A stretch of DNA of 12,535 bases from an uncultured Opitutia bacterium (GTDB lineage: Bacteria; Verrucomicrobiota; Verrucomicrobiia; Opitutales; UBA953), in NCBI GenBank assembly GCA_903895475.1, contig CAITUF010000161.1, positions 1 to 12,535 of the forward strand, read 5' to 3'. Positions 5,100 through 11,368 of the stretch are shown in pieces. The notes beneath the pieces were generated by a model. That model did no database searches, was not told the DNA's origin, and saw nothing but the letters and a program-made list of their open reading frames with translations. The stretch's first letter is position 1. The number at the start of each line of letters is the position of its first letter. Made by a program: the position numbers and the translations under genes.

Positions 5100-8012
5100 A
5101 TGCGTGTTTTCCTAGCTCTGTTAACGTTCCTAGCTTCTTGGTCGTCCGCCCTGCGCGCAGCCGAACCTTCCGATGGTGCTTTACGCGTCTTGTATTTCGA
5201 CGCCCTCGGCTCGGAGCAAAGCGCCAAGGGTACGCTTCATGACTACATGGCCGCGCTTGGGCGTGACGCTATCTGGTTTGATTACGCTTCGGGTCCAACC
5301 CCTTCCGCCGCAACGCTTGGCTATTACGATGCTTTGCTGGTCAAGGGCGACGTCCCCGGCCTCGGCAGCGCGGTGAAGCTGCCCGACGGTAAGACGATCG
5401 TGGTCTTGCGCTTGTCGGCCGACGCGAACGCCGAGGGGTTTCGCAAGGAACTCTTGGCCAAGCTCAACCCAGCCCGGGTCTCGGCTTGGGAAAAGTTCCT
5501 GGCCCAACGCGATCCCGAGGTTCGCGAAGAGAATTCGAATGTCGCCAACTACGAGCGTCGGCCGAAGGCCCTGACGCTGCAGAAGCCTTTCTCGGTGAAG
5601 GGTAGCATGGAGCGCACCCAAGTCCCCGCCGATATGAAGTTAGTCCTCTTTGCTTCCGAGCCGGACATCATGAAGCCCATTGCGTTTGCCTGGGATAATC
5701 GCGGTCGCCTCTGGGTAGCCCAAACCAGCGACTACCCGCATGGCGTCTCTAAGGACGGTGCCGGCAATGATAAGATTATCATCTGTGAAGACACCGATGG
5801 TGACGGTAAGGCCGACAAGTTCACGGTGTTTGCTGACCGCCTTAACATCCCGACGAGCTTCACCTTCGCTAACGGGGGGATTATTGTTTCGCAACCCCCC
5901 CAGTTCCTCTTCCTCAAGGACACGAATGGCGACGACCAGGCCGATGTCCGCTCGACGGTCATGACGGGCTGGGGCGTCAACGACACCCACGCCCAAGCCA
6001 GTAGCTTGTCCTACGGCTATGACAACTGGCTCCGTGGTGCCGTCGGTTACAGCGGCTTCAACGGTGAAGTCGGCGGCCAACGCCTCGGCTTTTCCCAAGG
6101 TAGCTATCGCTTTAAGGCCGATGGTTCCGCCCTCCAGTTCCAACACCAGTTCACCAATAACACCTGGGCGCAGAGCAACAATGCCGCGGGCGATGACTTC
6201 GGTGGTACGGCTAATGGCGCCCCCATCTTCTTTGGTGGTATCCCGTTGAACGTCACCGCAAAGGGCGTTCGCGTGATGTCAGCGAAGAAGATCAACCTCG
6301 TCGACCAGGCCCATACCATCACCCCGAACTTTCGCCAAGTCGACGTGATGGGCGGCTACACCGCCGCGGCTGGTTCTAATTTCATCTATTCCGCCCAGCT
6401 GCCGGCCCGTCTGCAGGGTGCGGCGATGGTCTGCGAGCCGACCATGAAGTTGATTAATCTTATGAACGTTGTCCCGCAGGGCGCTGGCTACGTGGCCAAG
6501 GATGGCTACAACATCGTCGCTTCTTCCGACGAATGGATGTCGCCGGTCTTCGCCTCCGTCGGCCCCGACGGGGCCATCTGGTTCGCCGACTGGCAGAACT
6601 TTATCATCCAGCACAACCCGACCCCCAGCGTGGGCCGGGGCGGTTACGACGCCAAGACGGGGGTCGGCGGTGCGCACGAGAATTCCCTCCGCGATCATTC
6701 GCGCGGCCGCATTTACCGGATCGTCTCCAAGACGACCCCGAGCGTCAATCCGGGCCAGCCGACGGCCGACGCCGCTCTCCTCGCGGGGCTCAAGGGCTCG
6801 ACGCAGTATGGCCGCCTCCGTGCCCAGCAGCTGATTGTCGAAGGCAAGAAGACCGCCTTGACCGCGGACCTCCTCGCCCTCGTCGTGGCAGCCCAGCCGG
6901 ACGTCTCCGCCATCCATGCACTCTGGTCGCTCCACGGCCTCGATAAGCTTGACGCTGAGACCCACAAGAAGGCTCTGCTTTCTGCGGACGCTGCCCTCCG
7001 CCGTAACGCCATCCGCGCACTGGGCGAAGACGCTGCTGCGCAGGCACTCTTCTTCGGTGCTGGCGTCATCGCCGATAAGGATCCGACCACCCGACTCGCC
7101 GCCATGGTCAAGTTGGCTGAATTCCCCACCTCGCCCGAAATTAAGACACTCGTCCGCGGCTTGGCGGCCGATGCCGCCGTGCAGTCCGACGAATGGCTCA
7201 AGGAAGCGTCCAAAGTTCTCGCCAAAAAGCACCAGACCCAAATCTACGTCGAAGGTCCCAACCTCCTGCCTAATCCTGGCTTCGAAGACCTCGCGGGCGC
7301 CTTACCGGCAAACTGGCAGCGCCGCGACTACGGCAACTCGCCCGGCAACAACGGGGCCAAGTGGGACGTCGTGACCGACGCTGCCATGGTGCACTCGGGT
7401 AAACGTGCCGTTCGCGGCATCACGCGCGAGAACGGTGACACCAGTTTCCATGCAGATGTGGCGATCAAGCCTGACACGGAGTACCGCCTGAGTGCCTGGA
7501 TTAAGACCAAGGCGTTTCGCGGCAAGGCCAGCCTCAACGACCATATCGGCCGCGCGGAAACCAGCACCATCACCCGCGACACCGATTGGGTCGAAGTCGA
7601 GGTCGTCTTCAATTCGGGTAAGCGTACGCGGTCGTCGATTAACCTGCTCCACGTGGGCAAGGGTGATATCTACTTCGATGATGTGAAACTCTGCGAGCTG
7701 ACGGTGGCGGGCGAAGCCCCCGTGACCGAAGGGGTGGCTGCCCGGGGCGAAGAGATTTACTGGAAGCACCCTGTCGCCGCATGCGTGAATTGTCACATGG
7801 TGAAGGGGAAGGGCAGTGCCATCGGCCCCGCGCTGGATGGCCTCGCCACCCGTGCGACCGCTGCGTATATCCACGACTCTCTCATCGAGCCCAATAAGGT
7901 CTTGGCTAAGGGCTATGAGCAGTTGGGCGTATCCCCGATGCCGCCGATGGGCCTGATCCTGAAGCCGCAGGAGCTTGCCGACGTGAAAGCCTTCCTCCAG
8001 ACGCTCAAGTAA
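5100..8012 (+). CDS. Secreted PVC-type multidomain heme protein (propeller, HEAT-like, carbohydrate-binding-like, cytochrome c)
   Basis: This 970-residue protein is probably exported. Residues 1-20 form a signal peptide (MRVFLALLTF then a small-residue region, cleavage near LRA-AEP), which is why the start was set at the ATG at 5100 rather than the upstream TTG at 5058. Residues 26-135 resemble a reduced ThuA-like module. Residues 179-542 match the N-terminal propeller domain of Verrucomicrobia and Planctomycetes proteins (ASEPDIMKPIAFAWDNRGRLWVAQT at the start, RGRIYRIV at the end), with two calcium-loop-like DxDGDGxxD or related motifs at 231-239 and 274-282. About 560-715 is helical and HEAT-like. 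Residues 719-865 resemble a carbohydrate-binding jelly roll (NLLPNPGFEDL at the front, IYFDDVKL at the end). The C-terminus is a small cytochrome c with CVNCH at 895-899 and likely axial Met at 947 or 950 (MPPM). It may oxidise or bind a sugar outside the cytoplasmic membrane and pass electrons on; the substrate is unknown. Confidence 0.9.
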   Translation: MRVFLALLTFLASWSSALRAAEPSDGALRVLYFDALGSEQSAKGTLHDYMAALGRDAIWFDYASGPTPSAATLGYYDALLVKGDVPGLGSAVKLPDGKTIVVLRLSADANAEGFRKELLAKLNPARVSAWEKFLAQRDPEVREENSNVANYERRPKALTLQKPFSVKGSMERTQVPADMKLVLFASEPDIMKPIAFAWDNRGRLWVAQTSDYPHGVSKDGAGNDKIIICEDTDGDGKADKFTVFADRLNIPTSFTFANGGIIVSQPPQFLFLKDTNGDDQADVRSTVMTGWGVNDTHAQASSLSYGYDNWLRGAVGYSGFNGEVGGQRLGFSQGSYRFKADGSALQFQHQFTNNTWAQSNNAAGDDFGGTANGAPIFFGGIPLNVTAKGVRVMSAKKINLVDQAHTITPNFRQVDVMGGYTAAAGSNFIYSAQLPARLQGAAMVCEPTMKLINLMNVVPQGAGYVAKDGYNIVASSDEWMSPVFASVGPDGAIWFADWQNFIIQHNPTPSVGRGGYDAKTGVGGAHENSLRDHSRGRIYRIVSKTTPSVNPGQPTADAALLAGLKGSTQYGRLRAQQLIVEGKKTALTADLLALVVAAQPDVSAIHALWSLHGLDKLDAETHKKALLSADAALRRNAIRALGEDAAAQALFFGAGVIADKDPTTRLAAMVKLAEFPTSPEIKTLVRGLAADAAVQSDEWLKEASKVLAKKHQTQIYVEGPNLLPNPGFEDLAGALPANWQRRDYGNSPGNNGAKWDVVTDAAMVHSGKRAVRGITRENGDTSFHADVAIKPDTEYRLSAWIKTKAFRGKASLNDHIGRAETSTITRDTDWVEVEVVFNSGKRTRSSINLLHVGKGDIYFDDVKLCELTVAGEAPVTEGVAARGEEIYWKHPVAACVNCHMVKGKGSAIGPALDGLATRATAAYIHDSLIEPNKVLAKGYEQLGVSPMPPMGLILKPQELADVKAFLQTLK

Positions 8013-8069
8013 GCGGCAGGAGGTTTCTATTGGATTGATTCAGCCGTGGGCGGGGGCTATCCATCGCCC

Positions 8070-8567
8070 ATGGCTGCTGTCAAACTCCAGAAGGAATCCA
8101 ACCCCATCGTCACGTTACTCTCGTTGATGGGCGTCACGCTCATCACCTTGATTATCTTGTATGCAGGCCTCCCGGGCACCGGCTTCCATGGCCTCAAGGC
8201 AGGCGTGCATTTCGATATGGAGTCGGGGTTCGAGGACGCGCGTTTTATGGATAACCGCATTATCTGCGAGTCCAAGGATGCCTTAAAGGACATCCAGGCG
8301 GCCCTCGTTGCGGTGAAGTCCGATTATCCGACTGCCCGCGTCACGCTCAGCCTTGAGAACTACGCTTCGGGCTATAAGTTCAAGGTACGCTACATCACTT
8401 ACTACGCCCAGCGTTTGAACCTCTTTGACAAGGGGAAACTTTTCCGCCGCGGCTCGGAAGTCGGCGACCCCGCCCTCGATGCCGAGGTGAAGGCGAAGGA
8501 CGACGAACTGGAAGCCGCAATTCGCAAGGCCCTCGAGAATTATTTCAAGTCCAAGGGAGCCCAGTAA
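8070..8567 (+). CDS. Single-pass membrane protein of unknown function
   Basis: I do not recognise this 165-residue protein. It has a short charged N-terminus, one strongly hydrophobic segment at about 12-33 (IVTLLSLMGVTLITLIILYA), then a soluble domain of about 130 residues. The domain has alternating strand-like stretches (ARVTLSLENYA, YKFKVRYITYYAQ) and ends in a charged helix (residues 134-160, rich in Glu, Asp and Lys). The positive-inside rule weakly suggests that the C-terminal domain is outside the cytoplasm. The start was placed at the ATG at 8070; a GTG at 8046 would add a Gly/Pro-rich octapeptide. It lies 57 nt after the heme protein gene on the same strand with no terminator between, so the two may share a message. 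A perfect terminator follows. That this is a real gene is supported by the membrane helix, codon use like its neighbours and the terminator position. Confidence 0.72.
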   Translation: MAAVKLQKESNPIVTLLSLMGVTLITLIILYAGLPGTGFHGLKAGVHFDMESGFEDARFMDNRIICESKDALKDIQAALVAVKSDYPTARVTLSLENYASGYKFKVRYITYYAQRLNLFDKGKLFRRGSEVGDPALDAEVKAKDDELEAAIRKALENYFKSKGAQ

Positions 8568-8600
8568 TTCCCCGAACGGCGGCTCCATCCGCCCAAGGAA

Positions 8601-8627
8601 AAGGCCCGGATTACTCCGGGCCTTTTT
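8601..8627 (+). terminator. Rho-independent terminator, probably bidirectional
   Basis: AAGGCCCGGA (8601-8610) pairs with TCCGGGCCTT (8615-8624) around the loop TTAC, followed by a T-run to 8627. On the minus strand the same stem is followed by four T, so it can also end the tRNA-His transcript coming from the other side. Confidence 0.92.
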
Positions 8628-8635
8628 GCTGAAAG

Positions 8636-8713
8636 TGGGGTGATTGAGGGGACTTGAACCCCCGACCCCTGGTACCACAAACCAGTGCTCTAACCAACTG
8701 AGCTACAACCACC
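8636..8713 (-). tRNA. tRNA-His (anticodon GUG)
   Basis: Read on the minus strand, the sequence folds into a complete cloverleaf: acceptor GTGGTTG with CAATCAC, D stem GCTC/GAGC, anticodon stem CTGGT/ACCAG, T stem GGGGG/CCCCT with loop TTCAAGT, and a 5-nt variable loop. The anticodon loop TTGTGGT gives anticodon GUG, reading CAU and CAC. Two histidine-tRNA identity marks are present: an encoded extra G at position -1 (8713) opposite discriminator C73 (8639). The 3' CCA end is encoded (8636-8638). Without -1 and CCA the gene spans 8639-8712. Confidence 0.97.
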
Positions 8714-8741
8714 GTTCAGTCTTCCTTGCGGAAGGGTGTTA

Positions 8742-8770
8742 ACTGCAGGTTAAACGGCCTCGTCTGTCAA
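8742..8770 (-). promoter_or_regulatory. Candidate promoter of tRNA-His
   Basis: On the minus strand TTGACA (8770-8765) is a perfect -35 box. At 17 nt the -10 position reads TGCAGT (8747-8742), which is weak (3 of 6). Transcription would start about 20 nt before the tRNA. The location fits, but the poor -10 keeps this tentative. Confidence 0.35.
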
Positions 8771-8878
8771 TCTCGGACGAAAAGATGGCCAGCAAACACC
8801 GATTATTGCGCCTCTGGGGAGAATTCCTTCATTTGTTCTTCCCCTTTCCTAGCCCGCCCGCCTTTCTATTCTCACATC

Positions 8879-10066
8879 ATGCCTACGTTTACTGAAATTG
8901 GCCTCCCTGAGCCAGTCCTTCGCTCGCTCGCCGATTGCGGTTACGTGAACCCCACGCCCATTCAGGAGCAGGCCATCCCCGTGGTGCTTTCTGGTCGCGA
9001 CCTCATCGGCGCTGCCCAAACCGGCACCGGTAAGACCGCCGCCTTTGCTTTGCCGACACTCGCTCGCCTCGGCCCAGCCGCTGGCAAGCCCCGCTGTCTC
9101 GTCCTTGTCCCAACCCGCGAACTCGCCGTGCAGGTCGACGAAAACTTCCAGAAGTATGGTAAGTACCTCGGCACCAAGACGGCGCTTCTTTACGGCGGCG
9201 TCGGTTACGGCATCCAGGTTAAGGCGCTCGAAGAAGGCGTCGATGTCGTCATCGCCACGCCGGGTCGCTTGCTTGATCTTCATGAACAGAAGATTTTAGA
9301 TTTGAGCTCTATTCAGGTGCTCATCCTCGACGAAGTGGACCGCATGCTGGACATGGGCTTCATCGAAGACGTTACCCGGATTGTCCGCTACTGCCCGAAG
9401 GACCGCCAGACGTTACTCTTCTCCGCTACGGCCGATGAGCGCGTGGGTAAGATCGCTAGCTGGGCTTTGCGCGACCCCGTCACCGTTGACGTCCGCACCG
9501 GCCTCGGTGCCGCCGACACCGTCGAGCACGCCATCTACCCGGTCGACATCTTCCAGAAGTACGACCTCCTCTTGGCTTTGCTGACGAAGAGCGGCTACAA
9601 GTCGGTCATCGTCTTCACCCGTACCAAGCGTGATGCCGACCGCATCGCCGAGTGGATTGAAGGCCACGGCACCCCCGTCGCCACGATGCATGCCGATCGT
9701 TCGCAGACCGAGCGCGCCGCCGCCCTCGCCGGCTTCAAGTCCGGTAAGTTCACCATTATGGTCGCGACGGACATCGCCTCCCGTGGGCTCGATATCCGCG
9801 GCGTGACCCACGTTATTAATTACAACGTCCCTGAGCACGCTGAGGATTACGTACACCGTATCGGCCGAACGGGTCGCGCTTCGGCCGAAGGCGAAGCCTT
9901 CACGCTCTATTCGCCGGACGAGATGCATCACCTCCAGCAAATTGAAATCCTGCTGGGTCGCGGCATCGAGCGTCGGAAGCTCGAAGATTTCCGTTACTAC
10001 TCGGAACCGCAGCTGACCCCGGGTGGCCCGAAGGCCGCGGCGGTCTCCCGCAAGCGTAACCGCTAA
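8879..10066 (+). CDS. DEAD-box RNA helicase, RhlE-like, core only (DEVD box)
   Basis: This 395-residue protein is an ATP-dependent RNA helicase that should remodel RNA, for example during ribosome assembly or mRNA decay in the cytoplasm. All motifs are in order: Q motif (F4 and PTPIQ at 25-29), Walker A AQTGTGKT 46-53, PTRELA 78-83, TPGR 127-130, motif II DEVD 151-154, FSAT 181-184, FTRTKRDAD 246-254, ATDIASRGLDI 296-306, HRIGRTGR 326-333. Motif II has Val in place of the Ala of DEAD; both acidic residues needed for ATP hydrolysis remain. Only about 50 residues follow the helicase core, with a short basic end (SRKRNR), unlike the long basic tails of many RhlE proteins. The ATG at 8879 was chosen because Q-motif proteins start just ahead of this phenylalanine; the frame is open up to 8726 but that part has no domain. 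The leader is very pyrimidine-rich without a Shine-Dalgarno sequence. ribD follows after 10 nt. Confidence 0.95.
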   Translation: MPTFTEIGLPEPVLRSLADCGYVNPTPIQEQAIPVVLSGRDLIGAAQTGTGKTAAFALPTLARLGPAAGKPRCLVLVPTRELAVQVDENFQKYGKYLGTKTALLYGGVGYGIQVKALEEGVDVVIATPGRLLDLHEQKILDLSSIQVLILDEVDRMLDMGFIEDVTRIVRYCPKDRQTLLFSATADERVGKIASWALRDPVTVDVRTGLGAADTVEHAIYPVDIFQKYDLLLALLTKSGYKSVIVFTRTKRDADRIAEWIEGHGTPVATMHADRSQTERAAALAGFKSGKFTIMVATDIASRGLDIRGVTHVINYNVPEHAEDYVHRIGRTGRASAEGEAFTLYSPDEMHHLQQIEILLGRGIERRKLEDFRYYSEPQLTPGGPKAAAVSRKRNR

Positions 10067-10076
10067 GCCGTCGCCG

Positions 10077-11156
10077 ATGTCGCCCGAGCCCCCGATGCGT
10101 CGAGCCTTGGAGCTCGCCCGGCAAGCCTGGGGGCTCACCCATCCTAATCCGATGGTGGGCGCAGTGATTACCGAGGATGGCGTCATCGTCGCCGAAGGCT
10201 TTCATGCGAAGGCTGGGGCGCCGCACGCCGAGGTCATGGCCCTGCGTAATCTTGGGCGTCGTCCCAAGCCTGATGCTATTCTGCACGTCACTTTAGAGCC
10301 GTGCTGCACGCATGGCCGCACGCCGCCGTGCGTTGACGCCATCGTTGAGGCCGGTCTTCGTACGGTTGTGGTGGGTGCGCTGGATCCCAACCCCGCCCAC
10401 GCTGGCCATGGGCTGGCGTTACTGCGGTCTCAGGGGGTGGCTGTGGTCGAGGGTGTCCTCTCCCCCGAGTGCACCGACCTTAATTTGATCTTCAATCATT
10501 GGATTGTCGCCCAGCGTCCTCTGCTTGCCTTGAAGGTTGCGTCCTCACTGGATGGCCGCTTGGTTCCTGCGGATGGCATGTCGCCGTGGATCACGGGCGA
10601 GGCGGCCCGTGCTAACGTGCAAGAATGGCGGGCGCTCTTTCCGGCCATTGCAGTGAGCGTGGATACTTTACTGAAAGATAACCCGCGCCTGACCGCACGG
10701 TTGCCCGAAGGCGAACGCTGTGGTATTCGCTTCGTCCTCGATCGGCATTTCCGTTCCGCGGGTAAGGCGGGATTAAATCTTTTCCGTGATGCCTATAACG
10801 ACCGCACGGTAGTGGTCGGCCTGCAGAGCTCCGTCCGGACCGCCGACCTTCGTTGGTATGAGGCCGAAGGCGTGAGCTACTGGTGTCTGCCCGGCGGCCC
10901 CGAGGACTTCTTGGCGAACTGGATCGCCCGCTGCGCACTCGAGCAGATCACGGGCGTCATGGTCGAGGCGGGCCCCCGCTTAGCGGCAGGTTTAATGGAA
11001 GAGGGTCGGGTGGACTACCTCTTGGCCTACGTGGCTCCGATCTTCACGGGAAACCCTGACTCGCCAGTCTGGGCCTCCAGCGCGGTCGGTCAGTTAATCG
11101 ACCCGCGGGTGCAGGTCTTTGGCCAGGATGCCCTGTACCGCGGTTATTTGGCCTAA
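10077..11156 (+). CDS. ribD: Riboflavin biosynthesis protein RibD (deaminase/reductase)
   Basis: This 359-residue bifunctional enzyme carries out the second and third steps of riboflavin synthesis: deamination of the pyrimidine made from GTP, then NADPH-dependent reduction of the ribosyl side chain. The deaminase domain (about 1-145) has the zinc site H50-A-E52 and PCC at 75-77 with TPPC ending in C85, so H50, C76 and C85 are the expected ligands and E52 the catalytic acid. The reductase domain (about 148-359) shows LKVASSLDGR 152-161, SPWITGEAAR 169-178, TLLKDNPRLTARL 197-209 and VEAGPRLAAGL 296-306. The length is normal for RibD. The start at 10077 lies 10 nt after the helicase stop; an ATG at 10095 (MRRALELA) is also possible. 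The gene is probably expressed with the helicase. No other riboflavin gene and no FMN riboswitch is seen in the window. Confidence 0.96.
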   Translation: MSPEPPMRRALELARQAWGLTHPNPMVGAVITEDGVIVAEGFHAKAGAPHAEVMALRNLGRRPKPDAILHVTLEPCCTHGRTPPCVDAIVEAGLRTVVVGALDPNPAHAGHGLALLRSQGVAVVEGVLSPECTDLNLIFNHWIVAQRPLLALKVASSLDGRLVPADGMSPWITGEAARANVQEWRALFPAIAVSVDTLLKDNPRLTARLPEGERCGIRFVLDRHFRSAGKAGLNLFRDAYNDRTVVVGLQSSVRTADLRWYEAEGVSYWCLPGGPEDFLANWIARCALEQITGVMVEAGPRLAAGLMEEGRVDYLLAYVAPIFTGNPDSPVWASSAVGQLIDPRVQVFGQDALYRGYLA

Positions 11157-11164
11157 GGCGGGCA

Positions 11165-11189
11165 GGGGACGGGTCCGGTAGTCCCTTTT
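11165..11189 (+). terminator. Possible terminator after ribD
   Basis: GGGAC (11166-11170) can pair with GTCCC (11181-11185), followed by TTTT (11186-11189). The flanking AGGCGG and CCGCCT sequences can lengthen the structure. The stem is short, the loop is 10 nt and the T-run is only four bases, so termination here is uncertain. Confidence 0.35.
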
Positions 11190-11248
11190 GCCGCCTCTAG
11201 CCGCCCAAGGACTTGTAGGGCATTTTCAATACCTTTACGGGCTTTTAG

Positions 11249-11282
11249 GGGGGTCGTGGGGGTCGCTTGGCTCTTTTGGCTC
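11249..11282 (+). repeat. Short tandem repeats with 9-nt spacing upstream of the phosphorylase gene
   Basis: GGGGGTCG occurs at 11249-11256 and 11258-11265, then TTGGCTC at 11267-11273 and 11276-11282. Both pairs repeat with a period of 9 nt and stand directly next to each other. They may be small duplications or paired regulator sites in the 212-nt gap before the gene. Confidence 0.5.
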
Positions 11283-11290
11283 GACTTTTC

Positions 11291-11306
11291 AATGAAAACT
11301 TTCATT
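11291..11306. promoter_or_regulatory. Palindrome upstream of the phosphorylase gene, candidate operator
   Basis: AATGAAAACTTTCATT has perfect 7-bp arms around AC and lies 62 nt before the ATG at 11369. It is A/T-rich within a GC-rich genome, which suits a promoter or operator. Next to it AAAGGGA (11307-11313) and TCCCTTT (11321-11327) form a second 7-bp inverted repeat that could fold in the leader. I found no convincing -35/-10 pair. Confidence 0.4.
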
Positions 11307-11368
11307 AAAGGGAATCCGTCTCCCTTTCCCGAAGGGCGTCCTCCTAACCACTTTAACTCGAACCACTT

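Noticed and set aside
6279..7241. 320-codon minus-strand frame inside the heme protein gene
   Set aside because: It is fully inside a gene with clear domains on the other strand, has no family pattern and no leader.
8018..8023. AGGAGG after the heme protein gene as a Shine-Dalgarno site for the membrane protein
   Set aside because: No ATG, GTG or TTG in the frame of the downstream gene occurs within normal spacing; the nearest in-frame GTG is 22 nt away and the likely ATG is 46 nt away.
8726..8878. Upstream extension of the helicase frame
   Set aside because: The 51 added residues carry no domain and cover the tRNA promoter region and the pyrimidine-rich leader. The family starts near the Q-motif phenylalanine.
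11157..11200. FMN riboswitch-like GC-rich sequence near ribD
   Set aside because: It is downstream of ribD, does not precede a riboflavin gene in the window and lacks the conserved RFN blocks.
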